Shown: positions 1 to 8,883 of the stretch, in pieces | Layout of the letters: each line of letters starts with the position of its first letter | Numbering within the stretch: position 1 is the stretch's first letter | Position numbers and translations under genes: made by a program | The notes under the pieces: generated by a model | Databases searched by the model: none | Told to the model about the DNA's origin: nothing | Seen by the model: only the letters and a program-made list of their open reading frames with translations | Assembly: GCF_019711655.1 (NCBI RefSeq) | Contig: NZ_JAIGNU010000002.1 | Span: forward strand, 186,001 to 250,000 | Source of the DNA: Qipengyuania mesophila | GTDB lineage: Bacteria > Pseudomonadota > Alphaproteobacteria > Sphingomonadales > Sphingomonadaceae | Reading direction: 5' to 3' | Length of the DNA stretch: 64,000 nt

Positions 1-477
1 AACGAACGCACGGGCGGAACGATCAGCATCGTCGGCTGGAGCCTCGGCGGTGTCTTCGCGCGCGAACTGGCCAAGCTCGCACCCGAAAAGGTGCGCGGGG
101 TGATCAGCCTCGGCTCGCCGATCAGCGAAGATCGCGGGCATACCAACGCTGCTCGCCTGTTCGAATATCTCAACGGCAAGGAACCCGAGCCGATGCAGGG
201 CGGCAATTTCCGCAAGCTGGCCGAAGCGCCCCCGGTGCCGACCACCTCGATCCTCACGCGGACCGACGGCGTCGTCCACTGGCGGGGATCGGTGCAATGC
301 GGCGATCATGCCGAGTGCGAGAACATCGAGGTCCACGCGAGCCATTGCGGGCTCGGGGTGAACCCGGCGGCCGTCTATGCCATCGCCGACCGGCTGGCGC
401 AGCCCGAAGGGGCTTGGAAGCCCTTCCGCGCGGCAGGCCTCGCGAGCCTGTTCTTCCCGCGCCGCGCGCTCGCCTGA
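1..477 (+). CDS. alpha/beta hydrolase, C-terminal part (5' truncated by window edge)
   Basis: The reading frame is open from base 1, so the true start lies outside the window. The visible part opens with a nucleophile elbow GWSLGG (GxSxG, Ser at about residue 14 of the fragment) and ends with a histidine in HASHCG that fits the catalytic His of an alpha/beta hydrolase. An acidic residue in between (LTRTDGVVHW) is the likely third member of the triad. The protein is probably an esterase- or lipase-type serine hydrolase of unknown substrate. It converges on the TonB-dependent receptor that ends 5 bases downstream. The fold call is firm; substrate and location cannot be judged from a fragment. 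Confidence 0.8.
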   Translation, partial: NERTGGTISIVGWSLGGVFARELAKLAPEKVRGVISLGSPISEDRGHTNAARLFEYLNGKEPEPMQGGNFRKLAEAPPVPTTSILTRTDGVVHWRGSVQCGDHAECENIEVHASHCGLGVNPAAVYAIADRLAQPEGAWKPFRAAGLASLFFPRRALA

Positions 478-481
478 CCGG

Positions 482-3229
482 TCAGAACATCTTCCGCAGG
501 TCGATGCCGAGATAGCGGCCCACCGGATCGATCCGGCGCGGGTCGTAGGCATCGGGCACGTCGCCATTGGCGTCGACCACGCGGCGCTGACCGTCGAAGA
601 TATTGTCGACCACGAAGGCGACGCGGAAGCCCTTCAGGAAGCCCTCCTCGCGCTGGAGTATCTCGCCGAGGTCGGCGAACAGCCGCAGGTCGAAGGTGAC
701 CAGATCGCCGAAGAAGAGGTCGCTCGATCCGGGCAGCCCGCTGCCGCGCAGCACCGCCTCGCCGAGGTAATTGCCCGAAAGGCGCGCGCCATAACCGTTC
801 ATGAACATGCCGCCTTCGAGCCGCGTGCTGTGCCTGGGGATCGCCCCGCTGCCGAGCACATAGCCGTCGAGCTGGTCGAACACCGGCCCGCCTTCGGCCA
901 GTGTGACCTCGTTCTGCAGGGCGATGGTGTGGTTGAGATTGACGAAATAGCGCCCGCCTCCGCCGCGCCGGGCGAAGGGATTCATCCCCGCCCCGCCGCC
1001 GCGCTGGCCGCCCTCGCCGCGCGGCGGGCCGCCGGCACCGTCTGCCGCGCACATGCGGGTGCGGAACTGGCCGAGCCGCTCCTGGTCGATCTCGCCATCC
1101 TCGCCGCGCAGCCGTTCGAGCATCTGCAGGGGTAATTCGTCGATCCGCGGCGGTTCGGCACACAGCGCCTCGCGCATGGCAGCGAAGCGGCCGACATCGG
1201 CCTCGCCATCGGCGCTGCACAGGCGCTGGCGCAGCATCTCGACCCGCACGGGATCGGGATTGCCGTCGGCATCGACCAGCCGCGCGCGCATGCCCTCGGG
1301 CAGCTGCGACAGGTCTGGCGTGTCCGAGGCCGGCGTGGCGCAAAACTGTTCGCGCAACTGGGCGAAGCGTTCGGGATCGAAGCGCGGCTGCTGGCTCTCT
1401 CCGCCACCGCCGCCACCGAACCCGCCCGGCGGGCCCCCGCGCGAACCGCCGGAGCGGCCGCCCCCGGATTCATCCGAACCGCCGATGCGCCCGCGCATCG
1501 AGAGGCCGAAGCTGAGCGTGCGGCTGCGTGTCTCGTAAAGCGTCACCGGACGCCGGTCGATGGCCAGCAGCTCGCCCCCCGCATCGCGCGTCACCCGCTC
1601 AGGAAAGGCCTGTTCGAAGGCGGCGGTAAAGGCGGGCGAGGACAGCGTCACGTCGCGCGAGCGGTTGATGCCGTAGTCGACCTGCAGCCGCATGCCGTCG
1701 ATCGGCAGTTCCCAATTGGCCCCCAGCTTCCAGTCCGACTGCGTCTCCGCGCCGAGATTGGGATTGCCGCCGGCGGTAACCGTGGCGAGCACGTCCTGCC
1801 CGGTCGCGAAATCGAACACGGGCACGTTGAATTCATCGATCCGTGGATTGCCCAGCGCCGAGATCCCCGGTGCCGCCTCGCGCCAGATGCGCGTGACCTG
1901 GAAGTTGAGCTTCTCGACGGGCGACCAGTTGAGGCCCGCGGTCCAGTTGGCGAGGCTACCGAAATCGGACAGGTCCTCGGCCCCGGCGGACAGGTTGAGG
2001 CTCGCGGTACCGATCGCGCCCCAGGCCTCGCCGCGGCGAGCGATGGGGATATTGAGGCTGATCCCGCCATCGAAGCGGCGGCGCGTGATCGAGGCATCGG
2101 TCGCCGAGCGCGTGTCGCTGCTTTCCAAGCGCTTCCAGTCGAAGCCGAGGTCGAGCGTGGCCGACACTTCGCCCGCTGGCAGTTCGACCGGATAGCCGGT
2201 GAAGGTCGCCTTGTTGACCACCGTCCGCGTGCGCGCTTCGGCGGTATCGAAACCGCTTCCCGTTCGGCGATCGATCTCGGTATCGCCATTGGCGAGCACC
2301 GCGTCGCTGGTGAAGGTGGCCTTCCACGACCCGATGCTGCGGTTGTAGGCCGCGCCCAGCGAAAGCGTGTCGGTCCGGCTGCGGCGCTCGATCGGCTCGA
2401 TCGCGCTGCCCGTGTCGCGCAGGCCCGAGAGGCCCGTTCTCTCCGCCCGCGAAGCAGTCGCGTTGAGGCTGAGCGAGGAGCCGCTGTCGATGAAGGCGCG
2501 CGCGTAGTTGGCGGTCCCTTCGACCTGCCAGGTGTCCGACACCAGGCTGCGGAAGGGCGCCTCGTCGGCGACGCCGGGGATCGACGAGGGCACTGTGAAG
2601 CCGCGTTCGGCCTCGGTCAGCAGGCTGGTATCCTCGACGTCGAGGTTGAAGTTGAGCCGCGCGCCGTCGGCGATCCTGAGATAGGTCGCCTCCTCCTCGT
2701 TGCGCCGGTAGCCGCCGCGTGCGGGCGCCTCGAGCTCACCTTCGAGCGTGAGCGCCGAATAGTCGTTCTTGAGCACGATGTTGACGACGCGCTGGTCGGG
2801 ATCGTAGCCGAAGCGCTGCGCGACCTCCTCGGCGAAGACCTCGATCTTGGCGATGCTTTCGGGCGGGTAGGAGCGGAATTCGCGCGGGCTCGACACGCGG
2901 ATGCCGTTGATGAGGAACACCGGCCCGCCGCCGCCACGGCTGCCGCGCGCACCGCCCGTCGAAGGCTCGATCGCGGCGATGATGTCGGCGATCGAACTGC
3001 CGCCGAAGGCGGAAATGTCCTCGCTGTCGTATTCGGCGACCGCCGGCTGGTCGACGATCAGCTGCCCGCGGATCCGCTCGCCGGAGACGATGATCGTACC
3101 CGGGGCGGCAAGGTCCTCCTCGCCGGTTTCGGAAGCGGCATCGGCGGCCTGCGCCACATCCTGTGCCTGGACGCTGGTGGCCCAACCGATGGCTACCAGC
3201 GAAACTGCTGCGATCCTTAGCGATTTCAA
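482..3229 (-). CDS. TonB-dependent outer-membrane receptor with duplicated Cys-bearing insert
   Basis: Length is 915 residues. It has a signal peptide with an AQA cleavage region near residue 22, a short TonB-box-like segment (GTIIVSGERI), a plug domain (about 50-155, with a poly-Gly stretch before VFLINGIRV) and then a long beta-barrel. Substrate is unknown; TonB receptors use inner-membrane energy to import chelated metals, vitamins or glycans. Oddity: about residues 585-755 carry two Gly-rich linkers flanking a tandem duplication of about 57 residues, each copy with two cysteines (C630/C671 and C690/C727) and a DG-containing loop. The gene starts with ATG at 3229, with no close upstream partner. 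The family call is firm; the role of the insert is unknown. Confidence 0.88.
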   Translation of the reverse strand: MKSLRIAAVSLVAIGWATSVQAQDVAQAADAASETGEEDLAAPGTIIVSGERIRGQLIVDQPAVAEYDSEDISAFGGSSIADIIAAIEPSTGGARGSRGGGGPVFLINGIRVSSPREFRSYPPESIAKIEVFAEEVAQRFGYDPDQRVVNIVLKNDYSALTLEGELEAPARGGYRRNEEEATYLRIADGARLNFNLDVEDTSLLTEAERGFTVPSSIPGVADEAPFRSLVSDTWQVEGTANYARAFIDSGSSLSLNATASRAERTGLSGLRDTGSAIEPIERRSRTDTLSLGAAYNRSIGSWKATFTSDAVLANGDTEIDRRTGSGFDTAEARTRTVVNKATFTGYPVELPAGEVSATLDLGFDWKRLESSDTRSATDASITRRRFDGGISLNIPIARRGEAWGAIGTASLNLSAGAEDLSDFGSLANWTAGLNWSPVEKLNFQVTRIWREAAPGISALGNPRIDEFNVPVFDFATGQDVLATVTAGGNPNLGAETQSDWKLGANWELPIDGMRLQVDYGINRSRDVTLSSPAFTAAFEQAFPERVTRDAGGELLAIDRRPVTLYETRSRTLSFGLSMRGRIGGSDESGGGRSGGSRGGPPGGFGGGGGGESQQPRFDPERFAQLREQFCATPASDTPDLSQLPEGMRARLVDADGNPDPVRVEMLRQRLCSADGEADVGRFAAMREALCAEPPRIDELPLQMLERLRGEDGEIDQERLGQFRTRMCAADGAGGPPRGEGGQRGGGAGMNPFARRGGGGRYFVNLNHTIALQNEVTLAEGGPVFDQLDGYVLGSGAIPRHSTRLEGGMFMNGYGARLSGNYLGEAVLRGSGLPGSSDLFFGDLVTFDLRLFADLGEILQREEGFLKGFRVAFVVDNIFDGQRRVVDANGDVPDAYDPRRIDPVGRYLGIDLRKMF

Positions 3230-3450
3230 GAACGGGCCTTCCTATGGACGATGTCGAGCCGCCCCCCGAAAGAAGGCTATGTGGCCAAGAATGCCCCACC
3301 GCAAGCCCGGTTTCCGTATCGCATTGTCGCTGGTCGGGCGGGATAGGTGGTCCGTAGATGGGCGCCGCGTGTCGCCAAGGCTTCCCTTTTCGCGCCTGCG
3401 CCGCTAAAGGCCGCCGCTCGTATTGCAATCGAACGGACACGACAGACTAG

Positions 3451-3696
3451 ATGGCCAAGGAAGAACTTCTCGAAATGCGCGGCAAGGTGGTGGAACTACT
3501 GCCCAATGCGATGTTCCGCGTCGAGCTCGAGAACGGCCATGAAGTGCTCGGCCACACCGCCGGCAAGATGCGCAAGAACCGCATCCGCGTGCTGGTGGGC
3601 GACGAAGTCCTGTGCGAGCTGACGCCCTACGACCTGACCAAGGCGCGCATCACTTACCGCTTCATGCCCGGTCGCGGCGGCCCCGGCCCGCAATAA
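3451..3696 (+). CDS. infA: translation initiation factor IF-1
   Basis: The 81-residue protein starts MAKEELLEM and carries the whole S1/OB fold of IF-1, including [14 protein letters not shown] and [15 protein letters not shown]-1 binds the 30S A site with IF-2 and IF-3 during initiation. It is slightly longer than the usual 72 residues because of a Gly/Pro-rich tail (GRGGPGPQ). The maf gene begins 6 bases after its stop, and the order infA-maf-RNase E/G-yacG is a common alphaproteobacterial arrangement. The 221 bases upstream, between this gene and the divergent receptor, must hold the promoter, but I see no convincing consensus. Confidence 0.97.
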   Translation: MAKEELLEMRGKVVELLPNAMFRVELENGHEVLGHTAGKMRKNRIRVLVGDEVLCELTPYDLTKARITYRFMPGRGGPGPQ

Positions 3697-3702
3697 GCGC
3701 CC

Positions 3703-4278
3703 GTGGGCCAGCCCACTCTCATTCTAGCATCGGCCAGTCCCCGCAGGCGCGAGCTGCTCGCCCGCCTCGGTGCGACGCCTTCCGCCATCGCGCCCGCCGA
3801 TATCGACGAGACCCCGCGCAGGGACGAACTGCCGCGCGACTACGCCCGCCGCATGGCGCGCGAGAAGGCCGAGGCGGCGGCATCGAACGACGGCTTCGTG
3901 CTCGCGGGCGACACCGTGGTCGCCGCCGGGCGCCGCATCCTGCCCAAGGCCGAGGACGAGGCCACCGCGCGCCAATGCCTCGAATTGCTCTCCGGCCGCC
4001 GTCACCGCGTGCTCTCGGCAATCGCGCTGCGCGCGCCCGACGGCAGCATGCGCGAGCGGCTGAGCGAGACCGTGGTCATCTTCAAGCGACTCTCGGCCGA
4101 CGAGATCGACGCCTATATTGCCAGCGGCGAATGGCATGGCAAGGCAGGCGGTTATGCCATCCAGGGCGTGGCCGAAGGACTAGTTCGCCGCATCCAGGGC
4201 AGCCATTCGGGCGTGGTCGGCCTGCCGCTCTACGAAACGCGCACGCTGCTCAAGGCGGCTGGGTTCGACCTTGCCTGA
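3703..4278 (+). CDS. Maf-family nucleoside triphosphate pyrophosphatase
   Basis: The protein is 191 residues with a GTG start 6 bases after infA. The N-terminal signature LILASASPRRRELLARLG is the Maf P-loop-like motif, followed by AGDTVV with the catalytic Asp, then GKAGGYAIQG and GSHSGVVGLPL, all typical of Maf/YhdE. Members hydrolyse non-canonical or modified dNTP/UTP to monophosphates and have been linked to septum inhibition. Its stop overlaps the TTG start of the downstream RNase gene by 8 bases, implying translational coupling. I am sure of the family but not of the exact nucleotide preference. Confidence 0.93.
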   Translation: MGQPTLILASASPRRRELLARLGATPSAIAPADIDETPRRDELPRDYARRMAREKAEAAASNDGFVLAGDTVVAAGRRILPKAEDEATARQCLELLSGRRHRVLSAIALRAPDGSMRERLSETVVIFKRLSADEIDAYIASGEWHGKAGGYAIQGVAEGLVRRIQGSHSGVVGLPLYETRTLLKAAGFDLA

Positions 4279-5224
4279 GTGGCTGATCGAGGAGGGCATC
4301 GGCGAGCGCCGCGCCCTGCTGATCGAAGGCGACGAAGTTCTGGCCGCGAAGCTGCGCTGGCCGGGCGAACTTGCCGCGGGCGACGAATTCGAAGGAAGGC
4401 TGCTGCGCAAGAACGGCGCGCGCGGCTTGGCCGAACACCCCTCCGGCCGCGAGGTGCTGGTCGACAGGCTGCCCCGCGATACAAGCGAGGGAGCGAGCTA
4501 TCGCTTCGCCGTGGCCCGCGCAGCCATGACCGAACGCGGGCGCTTCAAGCTCCCGGCCGCACGCCCGGCGAACGAGGCCAGCCCGATTGCCGAGGATGTC
4601 TTCGAGACCGGAATACCAGTCCGCCGCCTGCCCTCCGGCTCGTGGGAAGAGGTCTGGCATGCCGCATCCTCGGGCGAGATCGGTTTCGCCGGCGGGTCGC
4701 TGCTGTTCTCCGTGACACCCGCGATGACGCTGATCGACATCGACGGCGACCTTCCCCCGCGCGAACTGGCGCTGGCCGCCGTGCCCGAAATCGCGCGCTG
4801 GCTGCCGCTGTTCGATCTCGGCGGCTCGATCGGGATCGATTTCCCCACGCTCAAGGCCAAACTCGAGCGCAAGGCGGTCGACGCGGCGCTCGAAGAGGCG
4901 CTGGCCGACTGGCCGCACGAGCGCACCGCCATGAACGGCTTCGGCTTCGTCCAGATCGTCGCGCGGCTAGAAGGGCCCTCGCTGCTCCATCGCTTCGCCA
5001 TCTCGCGGGTCGGACTGGCCGCGCGCATGGCCTTGCGGCGCGCGGAAATGGTCGAGGGGCCGGGCGCAACGCTGTTGACCGTGCATCCGGCGCTCAAGGC
5101 CAAGCTCAAGCCCGAATGGCTTGCGGAACTCGAGCGGCGCTCCGCGCGCCCGGTGCGGATAGAGATCGATCCGGGCCTTGCGATCGAGGCCGCCGCGGCC
5201 CAGATCGTGGGCCATGACGACTAA
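4271..5224 (+). CDS. short RNase E/G-family ribonuclease
   Basis: At 317 residues this is much shorter than RNase G (about 490) or RNase E. The catalytic half aligns: LIDIDGD (D156) and FDLGGSIGIDF (D190) correspond to the two metal-binding aspartates of RNase E/G. The C-terminal small domain with its zinc-link cysteines is absent, and there is little sign of an S1 domain. It starts at TTG 4271, overlapping maf by 8 bases, and ends overlapping yacG by 11 bases. Such short Rne/Rng-like proteins sit beside maf and yacG in many alphaproteobacteria. Whether it cuts RNA on its own is uncertain. Confidence 0.82.
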   Translation: MPEWLIEEGIGERRALLIEGDEVLAAKLRWPGELAAGDEFEGRLLRKNGARGLAEHPSGREVLVDRLPRDTSEGASYRFAVARAAMTERGRFKLPAARPANEASPIAEDVFETGIPVRRLPSGSWEEVWHAASSGEIGFAGGSLLFSVTPAMTLIDIDGDLPPRELALAAVPEIARWLPLFDLGGSIGIDFPTLKAKLERKAVDAALEEALADWPHERTAMNGFGFVQIVARLEGPSLLHRFAISRVGLAARMALRRAEMVEGPGATLLTVHPALKAKLKPEWLAELERRSARPVRIEIDPGLAIEAAAAQIVGHDD

Positions 5225-5402
5225 GCCCCGCCCCTGCCCGATCTGCAAGAAGCCGCGCAGCGAGGAATACACCCCCTTCTGTTCGAGCCGCTGCCGCGAC
5301 CGCGACCTCTCGCAATGGTTCGGCGACGGCTATGCGGTGCCCGGGCGGCCCGCGCTGCCCGAAGAAATCGTCGCCGAGGTCATTCAGGGGAAAGAGGACT
5401 AA
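5214..5402 (+). CDS. yacG: YacG-type zinc-finger protein, DNA gyrase inhibitor family
   Basis: This 62-residue protein has a C-x2-C ... C-x3-C zinc knuckle (CPICKKP near the N-terminus and CSSRCRDRDL) followed by DLSQWFGDGYAVPG, the hallmark of YacG. The E. coli protein binds zinc and inhibits gyrase. I chose ATG at 5214, which overlaps the stop of the RNase gene, rather than an in-frame ATG 36 bases upstream that would add unrelated residues inside the previous gene. It is the last gene of the infA-maf-RNase-yacG run; tRNA-Phe follows 89 bases later. Confidence 0.93.
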   Translation: MTTKPRPCPICKKPRSEEYTPFCSSRCRDRDLSQWFGDGYAVPGRPALPEEIVAEVIQGKED

Positions 5403-5491
5403 TTACCCCCTTGCCAAGGCGGTCCCGCTTCGCCATAGGCGCGCTCTCATTGCTCGCGGGGCCGCACCGGCCCCCTTCGCCGAAGCAGTGT

Positions 5492-5566
5492 GCCCGGGTA
5501 GCTCAGTGGTAGAGCAGACGATTGAAAATCGTCGTGTCGGTGGTTCGACTCCGCCCCTGGGCACCA
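5492..5566 (+). tRNA. tRNA-Phe (GAA)
   Basis: A full cloverleaf can be drawn: acceptor GCCCGGG pairs with CCTGGGC (one G-T pair), the D arm is GCTC/GAGC, and the anticodon stem GACGA/TCGTC encloses loop TTGAAAA with anticodon GAA. The T arm is GGTGG/CCGCC with loop TTCGACT. The discriminator is A and the CCA end is encoded at 5564-5566. The gene stands alone, 89 bases after yacG, and a lower-GC methyltransferase lies beyond it. Confidence 0.97.
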
Positions 5567-5705
5567 CTTCGCTGCCCGGCCTTTTCAGAACTTCACCGCT
5601 TGTTCGCCGGACGGTTTGCCGGGGCCATCGCAGGTCGCGACGACCTGCCCTCCAACAGTACCGATAGGTAGCGCTTCGGCCGATCGCTTCGGCCGCTCCA
5701 ATGGC

Positions 5706-5734
5706 GCCATCCGGCGACACGCGCGCCGGATGGC
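5706..5734. other. intergenic 11-bp perfect hairpin
   Basis: GCCATCCGGCG (5706-5716) pairs perfectly with CGCCGGATGGC (5724-5734) around a 7-base loop. It lies between tRNA-Phe and the 3' end of the methyltransferase gene and could help end transcription from either side, but neither strand shows a clear T-run after the stem. Just upstream, CGCTTCGGCCG is present twice in direct orientation (about 5671-5696). Confidence 0.5.
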
Positions 5735-5750
5735 CAACTGTCGCCGCGCC

Positions 5751-6614
5751 TTACTTCGGCTTCCTGAAGAACAGGATATCCTGGCCGAAATTCGCCCCTT
5801 CGCTCAGCGGCGAGTTCTTGCGCCATGCCCCCCAGATCGGGCCATGCGACAACTCGACACCATGCTTGGCGAAATTTTCTTCGAAGAAGCCCTGCTCGTA
5901 GCCAACGGCCACTTCGGGCATCTTCGGGTCGATGAAGCTGTGCCGGTCCTCGGTGTGCGCGAAAGTGCCGATTTGCCCCTCGCGCCCATGATCCATCAGG
6001 AAGGTCGTGACCATGCAGTGGCCACCCGGCGCGAGCATGCGCGATATTTCAGAGATGTACTGCTCCACGTCCTTCGTCAGCATGTGCGTGAACACGGAAA
6101 CGAGGAAGATCACGTCGAAGGCGTTATCGTCATAGGGAAAGCGGTATTCGTGCGCGTCATACTTCCCGTTCGGATTGTATTCGTCGTTGCGAACGTCGAG
6201 CGAATCGAACTTGAATCCCTTGCGTTTGAAAACGCCGCGTTGCTGGCAGTCCTCAATGCTCACCCGCTCGATGTCCATACCGGTGAACCCGCCTTGCTCG
6301 AGCCGGTCGAGCAGGGCGTAGGCAGTCCTACCCACACCACAGCCGATCTCCAGCACGCGCGAACCGCTGGTGAGGCCGGCATGGGTTTCGAGATAATTGG
6401 CCAGTAGATTGCCGAGATGGGCGAACTTGCCGCCTCCGAATTGCCCGCCGACCCCGTTGGAGCGGATGCGGCGGGAATACCGCGGAAGATGCCCGAGACC
6501 CCGCGGGACACGCACCGCCCAATCGACGGGATCGAGCGCGAGAAAGCCCGCATTGAGAACCGGGTTGTCCCAGGACGCCCCCTTCAGGAATTTGCGCGCG
6601 ATCTGCCTGATCAA
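5751..6614 (-). CDS. class I SAM-dependent methyltransferase
   Basis: Length is 287 residues. Motif I is VLEIGCGVGR (about 87-96), the acidic end of strand 2 is FTGMDIE, then LDVRND, and the FDVIFLVSVFTHML segment with SRMLAPGG gives motifs II and III. This is the Methyltransf_11/25 pattern for small-molecule or lipid substrates; the substrate is unknown. Base composition is visibly lower in GC than its neighbours. Its ATG overlaps the stop of a 35-residue membrane ORF (ATGA), suggesting coupled translation. Its place beside tRNA-Phe hints at horizontal gain, but I see no integrase or attachment repeat. Confidence 0.85.
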   Translation of the reverse strand: MIRQIARKFLKGASWDNPVLNAGFLALDPVDWAVRVPRGLGHLPRYSRRIRSNGVGGQFGGGKFAHLGNLLANYLETHAGLTSGSRVLEIGCGVGRTAYALLDRLEQGGFTGMDIERVSIEDCQQRGVFKRKGFKFDSLDVRNDEYNPNGKYDAHEYRFPYDDNAFDVIFLVSVFTHMLTKDVEQYISEISRMLAPGGHCMVTTFLMDHGREGQIGTFAHTEDRHSFIDPKMPEVAVGYEQGFFEENFAKHGVELSHGPIWGAWRKNSPLSEGANFGQDILFFRKPK

Positions 6615-6718
6615 TGATCCCTCCGATGTATGGAAAAAATATGGAAAAATAGTCCCGTCGCTGCAACTATAACCGTGAACCCGACCAAGACAAGAAGTCG
6701 AATCGTCGCTCCGCGCAT
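6611..6718 (-). CDS. small single-span membrane protein coupled to methyltransferase
   Basis: A 35-residue ORF starts at ATG 6718 (MRGATIRLL) and ends in a basic tail (IHRRDH). Its core is one hydrophobic helix of about 20 residues (about 8-28). Its TGA overlaps the ATG of the methyltransferase in an ATGA arrangement, which is the main reason to call it. A longer form starting 108 bases upstream is possible but adds residues without a clear pattern. The ribosome site is weak. It may anchor the methyltransferase or simply serve as a coupled leader ORF; function unknown. Confidence 0.5.
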   Translation of the reverse strand: MRGATIRLLVLVGFTVIVAATGLFFHIFSIHRRDH

Positions 6719-6842
6719 CTTGCTTGGGAAAGGGACGATATCGCTCAGGACAACGGCATGACCGGCTCTGCCATGATCAGGAATGGTCGCAGGCGGAGGG
6801 CACAACCTTGGCCTTGCCGATGTCACGCGCTACGCAGCGGCC

Positions 6843-8150
6843 ATGCATGACACCGCCAGCAGTGCGCTTTCCGCTTTCGACCTCGCCGCGCTGCTCGTGG
6901 TCGCCGCGGCGCTGCTCGGCTGGTTCAACCACCATGTCGTCAAGCTGCCGCATGTCATCGGCCTGACCGTGATGGGCGCACTGACCGCGATCGGGCTGAT
7001 GATCGCCAACGCCTTCATCCCCGCCATCACGGTGGACGACTGGGTCGCCGAGACGCTGCAGCGCCTGAACTTCACCGAGACGCTGCTGCAGGGCATGCTC
7101 AGCTTCCTGCTCTTCGCAGGCGCGCTGCATGTCGACCTCGACCGGCTCAAGAGCGCCTGGCTGCCGGTGCTGCTGCTGTCGACGCTCGGCGTGATCGTTT
7201 CGACAGTGCTCGTCGGCCTGGCCATGTGGGGCGTCGGAATGGTGCTGGCGCTGCCCGTGGCGCCGATCTGGTATTTCGTCTTCGGCGCGCTGATCGCCCC
7301 GACCGACCCGGTCTCGGTGCTCGGCGTGCTCAAGGAAGAGAAGGTCCCGCAATCGCTGCAGAGCGCGGTGGCGGGCGAGAGCCTGTTCAACGACGGGGTC
7401 GGCATCGTCGTCTTCACCATCCTCTTCGGCGCGGCGCTGACCGGTGCGGACTTCTCGCTCGCCGAGGGCGCGCGGCTGTTCGCGGTCGAGGCGGGCGGCG
7501 GCGTGCTCGTCGGCCTCGTGTTCGGCTGGATCGGCTATCACGCGCTCGCCAGCATGGACGAATATACGCTCGAAGTGCTGATCACGCTGGCGATCGTCAT
7601 GGGCGGCTATGCGCTGTGCTCCTCGCTCCACATCTCCGGCCCGCTGGCGATGGCGGTCGCCGGGCTGCTGATCGGCAACCAGGGGGTTACCTATGCGATG
7701 AGCGACGTGACCCGCGACTATGTGATCAAGTTCTGGGAGTTGGTCGACGAGCTGCTCAATTCGGTGCTGTTCCTGCTGATCGGGCTCGAGATGATCGCGC
7801 TCGCCGCCGGGGCGGACGACCTGCTCTTCGGCCTCGCCGCAATCCCGCTGACGCTCGTAGCGCGCGCGATCGCGGTGACGCTTTCGACCAAGGCGATCCC
7901 GGCGGCGCGGCTGTCGGACAAGGGGGCCGGACGGGTGCTGTGGTGGGGCGGCCTGCGCGGCGGCATCTCGATCGCGCTGGCGCTGTCGCTACCGCCCGGC
8001 GAGACGCGCGAACTCATCCTCGCGGCGACCTTTGCCGCCGTGCTCTTCAGCGTGCTGGTGCAGCGCGCGACACTTGGCAGGCTGATCGAGAAGCTGAAGG
8101 ACGATCATGCCCCGGCGGTCGAGGATACGCCCTCGACGGCGGTGCACTAG
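6843..8150 (+). CDS. CPA1-type cation/proton antiporter (NhaP-like)
   Basis: The 435-residue membrane protein has about 12 hydrophobic helices. APTDPVSV and AGESLFNDG carry the paired acidic residues used for Na+(K+)/H+ exchange in CPA1 antiporters, and WWGGLRGGIS is another family mark. I chose ATG 6843 (MHDTASSAL), which places the first helix close to the N-terminus; an in-frame start 60 bases earlier is possible. Its last 4 bases overlap the convergent acetyltransferase. It probably handles pH or sodium stress at the inner membrane; the ion cannot be read from sequence. Confidence 0.92.
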   Translation: MHDTASSALSAFDLAALLVVAAALLGWFNHHVVKLPHVIGLTVMGALTAIGLMIANAFIPAITVDDWVAETLQRLNFTETLLQGMLSFLLFAGALHVDLDRLKSAWLPVLLLSTLGVIVSTVLVGLAMWGVGMVLALPVAPIWYFVFGALIAPTDPVSVLGVLKEEKVPQSLQSAVAGESLFNDGVGIVVFTILFGAALTGADFSLAEGARLFAVEAGGGVLVGLVFGWIGYHALASMDEYTLEVLITLAIVMGGYALCSSLHISGPLAMAVAGLLIGNQGVTYAMSDVTRDYVIKFWELVDELLNSVLFLLIGLEMIALAAGADDLLFGLAAIPLTLVARAIAVTLSTKAIPAARLSDKGAGRVLWWGGLRGGISIALALSLPPGETRELILAATFAAVLFSVLVQRATLGRLIEKLKDDHAPAVEDTPSTAVH

Positions 8151-8734
8151 AGCGCGCCGATCCAGAACTGCATGGCATGCGGGATTTCGTCCGCGCTGTC
8201 GTGCGTCTTCCAGTCGAACACGGTGGTCAGCCCACTGGCCTTCTCATAGCCGCGGCCGCGCCAGAAGTCGTCGAGCGGGTGATAGGCCGCAGGCCTGCGC
8301 GGATCGTCCTCCGCCCGGACCACGGCGCAGAAGCACGCATGGGTCGCCCCGGCCACGCGCGCCGCCTCTTCGCGCAAATCGAAGAAGGTGTGGCCGATTC
8401 CCTGCCCGCGATAGGCGGGCAGCAGCACGCTCTCCCCGAAATAGAACAGGCGGGCGATGTCGTGACCGCGCTCTTCGAAAGGGCGGCGGAACTCGGCCTT
8501 CTGCCCGGCCATCGGCGAGGCGGTCGCGGCGCCGACTATCCGCTCGCCGTCCGTGGCGGCGATCAGGACAGATCCCGGTTCCAGGGCGAATTCGCGGAGG
8601 TATTCGCGCTCGTATCCGGCATCGCCGTCATAGAGATAGGGAAAGTCCGCGAAGACCGTGATCCGCAGCGCCGCGAGCGCATCGAGTGCGTCGGTCAGCG
8701 CGCTTCCCTGCAACCGTTCGACCGATACCCCCAT
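8147..8734 (-). CDS. GNAT-family N-acetyltransferase
   Basis: The 195-residue protein has the GNAT core. The acetyl-CoA pyrophosphate loop reads [11 protein letters not shown] (about residues 107-117), preceded by FYFGESV as strand 4. C-terminal [15 protein letters not shown] fits the strand 6-7 region. The substrate is unknown; it could be a small molecule or a protein N-terminus. The gene starts at ATG 8734, faces purC across a 149-base divergent gap, and ends 4 bases inside the antiporter gene. Confidence 0.88.
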   Translation of the reverse strand: MGVSVERLQGSALTDALDALAALRITVFADFPYLYDGDAGYEREYLREFALEPGSVLIAATDGERIVGAATASPMAGQKAEFRRPFEERGHDIARLFYFGESVLLPAYRGQGIGHTFFDLREEAARVAGATHACFCAVVRAEDDPRRPAAYHPLDDFWRGRGYEKASGLTTVFDWKTHDSADEIPHAMQFWIGAL

Positions 8735-8883
8735 GGCCCCCGGCTACTGCGCGCAACCATGCCGCGCAATTGCTTTCGCGCACCCGCTTCTGTATGGGGC
8801 TTCGCACACGCCCCGGCAGTCGCAATCGCCCGTCGATTGAGCGCCGGGGCGACTGTCTTTTACGCGCGAAGGAATGCACGCCC

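Noticed and set aside
5492-6718. Integrated genomic island at tRNA-Phe
   Set aside because: No integrase, no repeat of the tRNA 3' end and only about 1 kb of lower GC; kept only as a hint.
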